A DNA stretch of 64,000 nucleotides. It comes from Pithys albifrons albifrons (Eukaryota; Chordata; Aves; Passeriformes; Thamnophilidae). The notes beneath the pieces were generated by a model, which saw only the letters and a list, made by a program, of their open reading frames with translations, was not told the origin of the DNA and searched no databases. Below are positions 50,702-62,900 of the stretch, piece after piece; the stretch's first letter is position 1, and each line of letters starts with the position of its first letter. A program made the position numbers and the translations under genes. The DNA lies in NCBI RefSeq assembly GCF_047495875.1, contig NC_092462.1, forward strand, positions 30,910,023 to 30,974,022, given 5' to 3'.

Positions 50702-51485
50702 TTTGGATGCTTTGGCACAGTATTTGCCAAAGCCACAGTAAGGGCCAGTATTTGCCTGATGCTGTCTGTGTTTTCAGTCTCATCCTTGGTTCCTGCAGAT
50801 AAGAAATCTTGGAGGTTCCAGTGGCCTGTAATGGAAGTAACATTCTTCACAGAGGTGTCTTTATAAAGCATCAACCAAAGTAAATGTGTACAGTTGTGCC
50901 CTATTTCAAAGTGTGCTATAAAAAAACCATAAACTGAACTGTGCATGTGGAGGAGTTTGAATGACTATATTTTTGACCTTGACTTCTTTAGGTCAGCTGT
51001 TATAGCTCTTATGTACTGAAAGAAGTTGCCCATAGAGTATATAACAAGGACCAAAGGATAGATTTGTGTTGAAAGCAATGGACTGAGGTTCAGGAGGAAA
51101 GATTCAGAGGCCAATCTCTCCGCAGGCTTCCTTTGTGTCTTAGTTTTCCACCTGTGAAACAAGGAAGTAGTATGCTATGGAATGTATGTGTAAGCATATC
51201 CTTACAATTTAAATCTCAAATTAAGGTTTTGGTGGAGCAAGCCCTGACGTTTATCACAGTTCCAATTATAAAACTTGTCCAAATAGCACACAGATGCTAA
51301 AATGATGGGAGTGCCATTTTTGTGTAAGTAGAAATGTTTTCCTGTAAACAGAACAGAAACCATCAATAGTGGTCATGTTATTGTCTCAATGTGGTGAAAG
51401 CAGAGGTGCAGTTTATCATGGAAGAAACATATCAAAACCCTTTTGCTGGCAGAATATTTAATTTTTTTGTTTAGCTACTGATAAG

Positions 51486-51750
51486 AATCATAAGACTATA
51501 GGAAAAAAATAGATTGGAAAGGATGCTTGGATGTTATCTGGTCCAACCCTATGCTAAAAGCAGAGCTGACTTCACAATTAGATGAGGTTGCCCAAGGCCT
51601 GGTTTGCTGAAGCTGTGCTTCTCTCTGGGAGCAGGGATGCTGCAGTCTCTTTGAACAATCCATTCCTGACCTCAACTGTTCCCTGTGAGAAGAATTTTTT
51701 TCCCTTAAGGTAGGTAACAAAGCATCTATATCCTGTTTGCCAGAAAAGCC
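51486..51750 (-). mobile_element. CR1 LINE 3' fragment, minus strand
   Basis: Plus-strand blocks AATCATAAGACTATAGG, then ATTGGAAAGGATGCTTGGAT, then TATCTGGTCCAACCCTATGC, then TTAGATGAGGTTGCCCAAGG and AGAAGAATTTTTTTCCCTTA correspond to the reverse complement of a CR1 3' end. The block order is normal and divergence is moderate. Similarity fades after about 51750. Confidence 0.85.
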
Positions 51751-53879
51751 CAGGTGTAAGTTAGACACTTCACTCTTTAAGCATCTTAAAATGCGGGAAG
51801 CTGTGTACATGCCTGGAGATAAATACATTTGCTTTTCAGAGTTTTGGCCTGTTCTAGTGTTGAACAATTCCTAACAAGGGCTGGGAACAGTTTCTCTACT
51901 ATTTTTCTCAAATATTTTATGAAGGTTTATTTCTGTTTGTCACTTTTTAATGGTAATTCAGTCATTAAGACTCATTAGCTGCTTGCTTTCAGGCTTGGGG
52001 TTCTCCTGGGGTTTTTTGGGGGGTGATGGGCTTTTTTGATTTTGACATTTGGCCAGAAAATATACCTGATTTTGTTTTTAACACTGACATTGGGGAAAAA
52101 ATACTGTTGCTATAAGGTCTCACAAATCACAGACCTGTCAGTCTGAGAGTTGCAGACCTGTGGGTAGATTTTTCAAGTAGGACAACATGCAGTATAGAAA
52201 ACCATTATAGAAAGGGTAGGATAAGAGAAAAAGTGCTAATAGTTTGCTAGTTTTGAGTAGCTGTTACCAACATTGTGGTTCAACGTAGCTCTAGCAGGCT
52301 TAACAAAAATTACAGGATCAGAAAATACCAGCATGAAAGACACAGATGAAGTGAAACTATGAGAAAAAATTTAGTAGCATGAGTGTGAATTTTAAGTAGC
52401 CAATAAATGTTACTTTTTATCTTATTTTGAATAAGAGCACACAGTTATGATCATATCCTATTGCTTTCTATAGATTTGGCTATTTGTGTTGTTGCTGAAT
52501 GTGGTAAAAGATGGGTATGGCTCCTTGATGCTGTTCCTCTGTTCTGGGATCCCTCTTCTTTTATCCCTATGTTGTAGTTTTTAGCAACCTTTCAGAGCAA
52601 ATGTTTAGGATGTGAACAGAAGGTGGCAAATAAGCTGAGACACAGAGATTGTTGTTTTTCTCCCGATTCATAAGGGAAGGATGTGCAATATCACTTTAAG
52701 GTCTACAAATTGAAACTATCAATCACTGGCAAGTTTCTATATGCTACTTAAGCTGCAACAGCATGGGGGAAAGGAAAGTTTCTTGTGTCACTTTCATTGG
52801 CCTTCAGTCACAAGTTATGAGCGCATTACTTTCTGGTCATTTATTTTATTATGTATAAGGCTGTCAATTTTTTATGTTTTCTGAAAAACACAGAGCTTTC
52901 AGACAGCTGTTTTTTTGGGGACTGGAGTAGCTAATGTAGCAGAGAAGGCACCCATTTGGGGAGAAATCTGTGAGAGATGTGGTCTGCATATGAAGAGGAC
53001 AAACTACTGGCACAACAATCGTAATATTATGGATAGCTACATAAAATAACAGATGTGGAGAAGTGGGATGCCAAAAAAGCCAACAAGATCTCGGTGGGAA
53101 GCTTTTGGCATGTCAATATTAATGATCGAGCAAGACACCATGAGAAAGGAGAATTTTTTCCAGGAATCAAAAACCAGGGATGTGGTTGCTGAAAGCAAGA
53201 ATTCCAGGAGAGAGAAGGAGGAGAGAAAATGTCAGATAGAGATGTACAGTGCATTGCTGGAAAGCTTAAACCTTAAAACATTTAAGTAAGGTGCATTCTA
53301 GTTTAGAATCATTATGTTAAAGGATAATAACCTAGCCAAGAGAATCCTGAATAAATGGGAAGTAACTGTGTCGCTCCACTGCATGTTCTAGTACTTAGTG
53401 CCATAACATAGCAGAGTCCTCATAGGCAACCACTGGGTCAGGTGGTCATTTGTGAGGACCTGGTGTGCCTAACTTACAGGATTGAGGCAGGTAGCTCAGC
53501 CATCAGAGGGAGACTGCAGTAGCCTAGCAAGCACCAGCATAGCGAGAATAAGCAGGATGTCTTCTGCCTGTGGTAGACCACTAAACGGACATCTTGGCTT
53601 ATTCATAACTCTCAGAAATGAAGTACCACAGGGATATTTTTGCTGGGATAACCATGTTGGCTCTGAAATACAACTTCTTCTGGAATGAGAGTCCAATTAT
53701 TATTGGTATGATTCTAATATACTTAAGGCAGTCACTTTTCCCACACTCTAATATTACAGTTCCACATTTTTGGTATTAACCAGTCAGATGTGTTATAATT
53801 ATGAATCAGACATTGGTTTTAAGGCTTGCAGAGCTCTCTCATAAAGCTTTAATTTCCTCAGCCATTTGCAATATTTGTA
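51751..53879. other. Unannotated DNA; the right part may continue the Gypsy remnant
   Basis: No supported gene. Between about 53630 and 53880 the minus strand may continue past the RNase H remnant toward integrase: a faint MVIPA stretch near 53636-53666 sits where Gypsy elements often have a conserved VIP motif. I could not find an HHCC zinc finger or a catalytic DDE core, so integrase is not claimed. Lower coordinates look like ordinary single-copy DNA. Confidence 0.45.
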
Positions 53880-54990
53880 CATCTGTCACATGCACAAGGG
53901 TACCACCAATGGACAAGTCTCTGCCAGGCACAATACTGTGTTATGTCTGTGGATTGTACCTAGTTAAGCCCTAAGTAGGGCTTGACAAATCACTGGCACA
54001 TGATCCAAGTCTTTCCTATTTACCAGGGGTACAAGTGGTTTGTGGTCAGTCAAAAGTTGAATTAACTCTCTGGAAGAGCTTTTTTAATACATTTTTTGCA
54101 TGCTTCTTCTACAATGAGACACTTTTCAGCCTTCAGAGAGTGATTTGTATCATCAGTGAATGTCTAGGAACAGTGTGTAGCAGCCCCACCGGTCTGACCG
54201 GGTTGCGATGTTGCAGGTGCCTATGAGTGGTTACAGGAAGGGAGCACTTATGTGCCTCAGGTAAGGCTTCCACTCAGCTGAAAACATATTCTTGTATTAT
54301 ATTCAAATATCAGGTGATTTCATTTTCCAGGAGTTCATTCCAGGGTTATATTACTACCATTCATAACCCAGCATTCATTTCACTTTGACATAGATTCAGA
54401 AGTTTGCATTAATATATTACTTTCTTAGGCCAATCTACTCTTTCTCAGTCTGCCCTTATGCCTAGTTTTCATGTGTGTTATCTCAATAGTTCAGCTAGTT
54501 TTGATTTATCCCATTGTTTATTGCCTTTCAGACCTGAATACTAAGTGTCTCTGAGAATCTAGACCGGCTTTTATCATGTTTCTCTTCTCAGTGGCAATAT
54601 TCCAGGACTTTTTCTGTACAAGAAACTATCCCCTTCCAGGTGCTGCAGTAGCCTTGTCATTTCCTTTGGAATATATTGGGTGCAGTAGCGATGCCAAAAG
54701 GAAGTCTGCGGACAGATTACCATCCAAAAGGCATAATAAAAGTAGTTAACTTGGCGCCATCTGGGTATAGAAGCATCTGCCAAAAACCATTTGCGGCATC
54801 TAAAAAGGGAAAAAAACTTGGGCATTCATCTTGGAAAGATGTTGTCCACTGCAAATAGGACAGTGCTTCTCTCAAGCACTTTGTTTTGTTGATTTAGGTC
54901 AAAGGATATGCTGACTCAACAGTTTTTGTTAAGGCCTTATAACTGCTGGTAAATGCCATCCAATGGGTTTGGCTAGTTCCTCTGTAGCAC
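53880..54990 (-). mobile_element. Degraded Ty3/Gypsy-type LTR retrotransposon pol remnant (RT and RNase H)
   Basis: Read on the minus strand, several pol motifs occur in the order expected of a Ty3/Gypsy element. LDAANGFWQ (54777-54803) corresponds to the RT palm block usually read LDA.SGFWQ. LTTFIMPFGW follows. RLPFGIATAPNIFQRK (54660-54707) carries the PFGI..AP..FQR signature that separates Gypsy RT from retroviral RT, which has LPQG. QHLEG then leads to the place where YMDD is expected, but the residues there are YRKS, so the catalytic pair is gone. EEKHDK follows near 54572. About 500 bp on, TDHKPLVPLVNRKDLD (54003-54050) and VPGRDLSIGGTLVHV (53888-53932) match the RNase H end and connection of this class at about the normal 38-residue spacing. 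There are several frameshifts and stops, for example TAA at 54717-54719, so it encodes nothing functional. No LTRs were found. I am confident of the class but not of the family. Confidence 0.85.
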
Positions 54991-56763
54991 TCACAGGGCT
55001 TGGACTGTCTGCCCCTCCTTTTTGATTGGGAAGCACTGGACTGAAGATGTCATGACTCTCTAGACACCTCTGGGATCTGTATTCCATTGTATAGTGGGGA
55101 GAATGAGCTTAGTCTTTCCTCCAGTGCTTTTGGGTTGTTTTCTTTCGACTGATATAGCAATGCCATTGGTGTATCATAGTGAACAATTAATTTTGAATCC
55201 CTTAGAACAAATACAGATCCTTGAGTGTCCTGTAATACTAGAAATTACTCCATACCTTACTGGCAAGTGCAAGTGATGAGTGCAAGTGATGCGACCCAGT
55301 CAGTTGTTATTTGTTTTTACCTGGTTCTTTCCCACTTCTCATTTCTGAATGCTATCCTGTGCCTTCCCTCAGGGACTTTGTTCTTGTTTCTCTTTTGCCT
55401 TTAGACCCCCTTCCAATGTCTAAAAGTCTAAGAGGGCCTTACTCATCTTTTATTGCCCAACTTCCTCCCCTCCATTCCTGCTGGAGTGGGCACCACCAGT
55501 GTTGTCTCAAGGCCTTTGTCAACTGAAGCTCTCCTCTATCTCCACAAGAATGTCCTTCTTGCACTAGAAATCTGTCCCACTGTAGCAGAATATGGAGGTG
55601 TGAGGGCTCATAGGAGTTTTCATCACAGTCAGCTAGTAGCTAGGCAGGGCACAAGGCCATCAAATAGATGCACATTTTCCCATTGTTTTCCCTGGCAAAG
55701 AATTAATTCATATTGCAAAAAATTACTGTACAATTTCTTGCATTCCCCCTGTCGATTTATCCTGTTCAGGAAGGTTGGTAAGGTGGGAATGTGCATGCTC
55801 TCTGCTGAGACTTCACAGCCAATAGCATTGCCAAAAGCCAAGTGCTGTCGTAGCCAAAATGTAGGGTTTTAGAAAAATGAGAGTTGATATTGATTGCTAT
55901 GCATTTTACTTGACTGGAGCAAGGGGTCTGGTTTTGCGAAATCATCAAGCCCCTTTAAAAAGATCAGGCCTTAGTCTCATTTTAAAGCACTTAAAATTGA
56001 AAATAAATCCTGAAAATGCTGACTTAAGCTCCTGCTATTATACAAAAAGCATCAGAAACTCGTTTGACCCTCAGAACTGAAATTTTCTTCTTCCTCTAAG
56101 TTCCAGATCCATATCCTGCACACTTTCTTCATATCCCTCTATTAAGTACTTCCAGTTGGACTTCTCAATGCATAAAGGAGGTAGAAGTTGACTGTGTCTA
56201 TGCATGTGTGTGCTCCTATCTGTATCTGTGATCAGGATTTAGGTGTCCCAGAATATATGTGTGTATTCTTGTTAATTCTGCCATTTAAGCTTGCAAACAT
56301 TTGTTTGATGCTTTTGTTGCTGAAACCAAGAGGGAGTAAAATGAAATTACTGTAGCCAAGCAGAAAACTTGAGATACGGGAATTGCCCTCCTGAAGTAAT
56401 ACACATAGGAATATGATGTTAGAGAACACAGCCACAGTTAGGAAATCTGAGACACTGAGTTATTTTTCTCATCTGTTGTGTGTTTTATTTGTTTGTTGTT
56501 GTTTTAATGTGAGAAAAAGAAGGTAGGAAAGGGAAAGTGGCCCCTTTCCATTCTTGAAATTCATGCCTCTCATAGATCACAGGACTCTGCACCACTATAA
56601 GCAACTCTGAGTGCAAAGTGCTGTAACTAATTTAAAAGCTATTTAAAGAGAAGTGCATACTTTTCCTGTTTTATACATTTCAAAAAACATCAATCATTCA
56701 TTTCTTTTTGCCTGTTCTGCACAATTAAAAGAGCAGAAAGGAATTAACAGAATAAACATTTCT
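54991..56763. other. Unannotated DNA; left part may hold the protease end of the Gypsy remnant
   Basis: On the minus strand, sequence upstream of the RT remnant should encode protease and gag. A faint FKIN segment near 55170-55190 sits roughly where a protease FKIDTGAD-type motif would be, but the catalytic Asp is not there and the rest does not align. Minus-strand frames at 55629-55948 showed no zinc knuckle. A 13-bp direct duplication (GTGCAAGTGATGA/C) lies near 55265-55290. No other feature is supported. Confidence 0.45.
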
Positions 56764-56955
<192 letters not shown>

Positions 56956-59900
56956 CTTTCTCACCCTCTTCTTAGACTATGGACTGAATCTGTGCATGTA
57001 GAGAGACAACATTTGGCCAATGTGATCCCTTGACAAACAGTGGAATTTAACCATCTATCTGAAATTAGACACAAAGCCGTAGGATAACTGGAGTTGTCAT
57101 TTAACGTGGTTGCCCAGATACCTCCACCTGGCCTGCCCTGAGGCTTTTCATGGGAAGACCTAAGGGGAATGTTTTCTCTTTGCTGGAAATCTTGATGCTG
57201 TCCTCCAGGACAGGGACTCTGTGTGTCTCTGAGCCCCTCTGCCCCCTCCCCTTGCACCAGCTCATCCTCCACAACCCCCGTACAGCCCTGCTGGAGCTGG
57301 TCACCAAGGCATTCCCACTTGGTGCTGCTGGTGGCTCCACAACAGCAGGGACAATGTTGAATGCATATGATGGGATGTACAAGATTTTCTTGGCAAGGCA
57401 GTTTGAGGAAAAAAATTTTTGTGGTTATTAAATCTCTGATGTGGATGGCCTCAACTGAATACTGTTAGACGAGGAAGTGGCTAAGAAAGATCATTACCAT
57501 TCAGTATGCTTTTATTTTAGGCAAACTATTGAGTGTTAAAAATTTTGAGATTTTCTTTTGTGAGATCCTCTTCATAGAGTCTGGTTGCATTATTACTTTT
57601 CATGTCAATAACATGCAGTAGGTTTCTCTCAGAAACCCTCATGGGATTGAAGATGAGATTAGTTTTCCCCCTGATCCCCTTTGGTCAGTATTTATGAGTC
57701 AAATGAGGGGTGCTTTTGAAAGAAAACACTTAGTACTCGTCACAGTGACAGTTAATCTTAGTGTCAATAGTTATCTAGTCATTTGTATTTGCCATATGTT
57801 TTTCTGTTTAGCTCTAATGGTAAATTTTTGAGGGGTCACTGAATTTGAAACACATGCATTTTCAATTGGCTATATTTTTTGCTTGTCAGAGTTAGTGTTT
57901 CTAAATACTAGAATAATTTTAAAAGGTTCACAAAGGTTAAGATATTTAGCTTTAAATTTCAAACAAGAATAATAACAACAATAAAGCCCAGCAAATTATT
58001 TTTTAATGATGCTTTTCTAGTTAATGATGGCTTTGCAGGTAGCATATCCTCATCCCCATACAGAGCGGCACTGCTGGGGGAAGTCCCGTGCAGATAGAGG
58101 TTCTCACCAAGAGGTGTTGCTAACAATTACCAGAGTCGGAACAACATATTTGTAAAATCTTATAATCTACTTGCAACCGTAATTAAAGGTTTTATGTGGG
58201 CATGTGTGCTCAGGCAGTAGCATGGCATCCTTCTATTTATGAGCTGTGTAATTGCACGTTTAGTCCTTTTTCAGTGCAGGAAAGCCACACTATAATGTGT
58301 AATTATAACCTTGGTAAGTATAACACCATTAAAGTTACAATAAGTGGTATGTGCAGCAGAGCAATGATAGGGTGATGACAGAGTGACATGCAATAACCAG
58401 CATGGCATAATAAGAAGAGTCTCATTGATCCTGCTGTTAAAAAGTCTGTTCTCTGTACCAGCTAACTTTTGGTTTCCCAGAAGGGAAATGTTGCTGAGCC
58501 TCACAGAAGCACTGGCTCTGCAGTGGTGACATTTGCTGGACACTTACCTGGAGGCTGTTAAGGATCTAGAGGCATCAGGGCACTGGGAGTGGCAAAGTCT
58601 CAGGAGGTCCTGGCATGCCTTGGTGCCAGCAGCACTGGCCGCGCCACAGGTGACCTTACTGGGATGCTTGCCTTGTTCAAACTGAGCCCTCCCCAAGCAC
58701 AGAGCACCACCTCAGCCTCGGAACCTTAGATCCCTCCAGTGCAGCAAAAAACCTTTTATACAAGCTGGTCCAGAACTCGTTGGATGCTGCAAGGGAAAAA
58801 AACTGTCCCTATTTGCCCTCTCTCTTTTCCCATAGGAGGGGAAGTGAAACAGTAGGTGTTCAGCATTCAGCATTACAGGCTGCAGGAAGCTGTAGCACAC
58901 ACTGTGGTGGGGGTGGTGGAGAACCCACCAGTGTCCTATGTCACTGGTGGCTGCAGTGGGGAAGTGATGTTGATTTCACAGGGGAAATGTCTAGGTGAAA
59001 TGCCAGAGGCTGCCCTCTGAAGTTTCCTGTATGTCAAACAACCAGCTATGTTGTGAAAAGCAGCCTGGGGAAACACAAACTTTGCCCAAGAGACCACCAG
59101 CTTTGCTTGACTTCTTTAATATTGCTGCCAGAAGTAAATCCCATGCTCATCTCTGTGCTGGGAAGTTTTCACTACTCTGGTACCTGTGGGGTGCTGTTGG
59201 CCACATTGGAAGTGCGTACTGATTAGCATCACTGAGGAAACTGAAATTCTCAGTGTGGGTATGTGGCGTAAACTACACTGCAAATTGAATTAAACTCTCC
59301 AAAAATCCTGCCAGAGAGGACAGTATTTTATTAAATACCAGCATTGCAAGTACTTTTATATAGGATTGCAGAAGAGAGCTTTAAAATGGTCCTTATGGCA
59401 TTTTTAATGGAGGCAGGGCTGGTTCAAGGCAGCTGGTCCAGTGGTTCTCTTTTCACATTGGCAGGAGTACATCACTAAAGCTGTTGAGAGTCTTCTCATG
59501 ATGCTTTTTTTCCATGTTTATGTTTTGTATTTTCTGGCTGAGTTAGCCTGTATCCTGTAAACTTACTTATTGTGCTTCATATTCATTGCAATGACATCTA
59601 CTGTGGAAGAGAGAGAGAAAGCTATTAACCACAGGCTCGCCTCCTGCTGACTGCAGTCAGAGATGGCCTGGGACAACACTTCTAGCAGATGTTTCTGCTT
59701 TATAGATCAATGGAAACTTTACAGAAATATTTCCTTCTTCATTCCAAAAGCAAATGCCAGCAAATCTGAGATCCAATAACTTTGCGCCGGACAGCAAGGA
59801 TTTTATTTGGTTTATGTTTTTTATATACACACAAGCTAGCTACCAATAAGTTGTCTTTAACATTGCTTTAAATGGCATCTCTAAGAGCAATAAAGCTGTT

Positions 59901-62900
59901 ATCCACTTGCAGGGAGCAGTCTTGCTGTCCTTGCCCGCACATGAAGAATTAGTGTAGGCTACAGCCTGGCAGAGCAGGAACACACAAGACACAGGCCATC
60001 AGCCATCATCATGGGGTGGTATTTTCTGGTTCTGTGTCTCCATGGACTCCATGGAACAAATATGTATTTCAAAGGATAAAATAGAAATATGCTATTATAT
60101 CCAAACAAAGGGGAGAAATGCATCTTTATTTCTGCAAATTATCTTCTTGCTTTTTGGAGGAGGGCCTGACTGGGGAATAAGGGATATGGATTGGAAAGGA
60201 AAGGGAAAGCTCAACATCTGTGCCTACTCATGAATCCACAGGGATGGGAACACACAACCCTTTTCTCAGTGCAACACTCCTGTATGCTACAGCTTTGAGT
60301 GCAGTTGCTCCCAAGCAATTTCAAAGAGGAAATAAACACACTATTTTGACCAAAAAACCTCATCTACAGTTTCAGATCACCAATGTTAAACCAATGTGAA
60401 ACAGGTATCTCCAGGACTCCTCTTTTTCTCATACTTTGCTGTTCGTGTAAAGGTAAACAGACATCTGTTACTGAAGGACCTGCTTCATTTCCATTTGTGT
60501 CTTTGCTGCAAGGGTGGTGGCATCTGTGGAAAATAGCCTTTCATGCATCCCATTCATGTGTGATAGACACGGGAACTCTTGGCTCTACCAACTTCTTCAG
60601 GAAACTGCAAATTCAGAGACACGTTGACACCTTAACTGGTATTTCAGTGGCAGAAACATCAACTATTCTGTCAAAGAAGACTTAAGTTAGTGGGAGTATT
60701 TTTTTGTAGCAGCAAGCAACAAAATAGACTTCCAGCAATTGCCTGACATTGAGGAGCTGGAGTTGTCCTCTGACCAAATCAGGCCAGATCTGGAGTTATT
60801 TAATTTTCCTTTCATGTTTTGGGGTCTGCATATTTGGGGATATCTACATGAAGAAACAGCTATGCTGTCCCTAAGCATCGTCTTTCTCAAAGGACATCTC
60901 TTTTCTGAATGCATTACAACCCTCCATTTAGGGACAACAGAGAGAAGCAAGAAGACTCCAGAAGCATGTGCACAGCCTGCACAATAACATGTTTCCTATA
61001 ATTCAGCTGGCATTTCTGTGTTTGGCCAAAAAGCCCATGTGGTCATGAATTTTGAGAGATAACAACACTCCTCATCTTCCTCCTGCCTAAGTTCTAGATA
61101 AGGTGCTTGAGACGGTTATTTCATGGACGTTCAGAACCACCTCTGGTTTCATGTATGGATATACAGCATCATTTCCATTGCATGGCAGCAGCTTTCAGAA
61201 TACCTCATTCTGTTTTATAACTGGCTTCTCTTTAAATATTTCTTCATGTGCCAACAAGTTCCTGATGGCCCTGCACTCACTTTCTCATAGCAGAGGCAAT
61301 CTTGATTTATCATTTCTTTTTGAAAAAATGTCTGCAGCTGACAGTGCATATATCCCTCTTGTTATTTTATAATTTAAATGCACTACATATAAATCTGATT
61401 ACCTCTCTGTCCATTGCCAGTAGGTGCTTTACTACACTGATAGCTTTGCTAACTGGCCCATTATAGGGACTAGCAGCTGTGTGTCTGGGACTTCACTGAA
61501 GTTTGTTTAAAACTCTGAACCACTGGTGGATGCAACCTGTGCTCCCGTACTATTAAGTAAAGACTGCCATGCTTAGTACAGGTAGAGAGCAGAGCAGCCC
61601 CTTGTTTAAAGGTGCTGTCTCCTAATCCTCTCTCCAGGAATGAGGGTTGCATGAGGAGGCACTCAGCCCCTGCATACTCCCTGCTAGGGGGTGGCCTCTG
61701 CAGGTTCACAGCTTGGGGTGGGTCACTTCCCAGGGCTGGGGCTTGAGGTTTAAAAGCAGAGCAAGTCCTATGTCCCTGTGAAAGTCTGTAACAAAAAAGC
61801 ATCTTAAAGATGTCTGGAATGTGAAGATCTCTCTCTCTCTCCCTTTGGCCTGTACTGTAGCCTTTGGAGAAGGAATCATCAGCTGTTCCTTTCACTGAAG
61901 ACCACTGCAACATCACCCTATTCTTTGCACTGCTGCCTTTCAGACTGTTGCTCTAGAGGCTGTGTTTCTGCTTATGACTTCTCTGCTAGGTTTTTTTATT
62001 TGATACTCAAATACTCTCTCTTAGTAACAATAAAATCTCCACTGTTCTCAGGGCAAGTTTCTCATGCTCCTTTCAATAGCAACAGTAGGTCCTTTCCAGC
62101 TATTGTGAGCCATCAGTAAGTGAAGACATGAAACCTTTGACACTAAATACCATAATCAAACCTTGTTCCCTTTTACAACACAGTGATGTTTTTATTAGTA
62201 TCTGTGAAACATAAATTCATGCTTTTAGGAGGACCTCACCAGTACATCTCATGGAAGAGTCCAAGGGCTTCTCAGTTTTTCACTTACTGTCTTAGCAGCT
62301 CTGGGCTGAACTTCTTTGATTACAGTCCTCTGATTAACTACCTCAGACATTTTAGAGCAACTAGTATTTTATGGTCCTATCTGCACAGACCCATTTTCAG
62401 GCTCTCAGGTCAAGTAGGTGGATTAAACATAAATTTGCTTTTTTTATTCATTGTTTTGAGGGATGTCTGTCCTTCTTTTACCCATCTCTTCTGATGTACC
62501 TGGAGTGTGATGGCCTTAGTCCTGGTACCTCTCTGGCCCTTTTGCTCTGTTCATTTTTCTCCTAGGAACATGCTTACATTACACACAAAGTGTATTTTTA
62601 ATTTTTCAGCTTTAGGTCCGCACTCTGTTTCTTTTCAGTCTTGTGCAAAGACTCTATCTGTGCTATTTTCCTTCTGATCAAAACTTTATGTAAATGTTTG
62701 CACACTTTTCACCATCAGAAATGTAATGCTTTCATTCAAATCATCAAAGCCATTGGATTTCCAATCTCTGTAGAGAAGAGATCTTCTTCTTTGCTGTATG
62801 ACCACAAATGTGTGCTGCATTTGTGCATTGATACCTGCCAAAACCTTATATCAAGCAGAGTGAAAACATTTGGCATCAACCACCTCCCCAGAGACTTCTC

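Larger units (their letters stand above)
45138..51485. other. Unannotated non-coding DNA
   Basis: No supported gene. The interval includes the CTTT/T tract at 46004-46048 and a short GT repeat at 50688-50701. Frames of 100-124 codons at 48019-48393 (minus), 48620-48943 (plus) and 49353-49727 (plus) have no recognisable domain. GC-richer patches lie at about 48190-48420 and 48640-49260. Confidence 0.5.
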
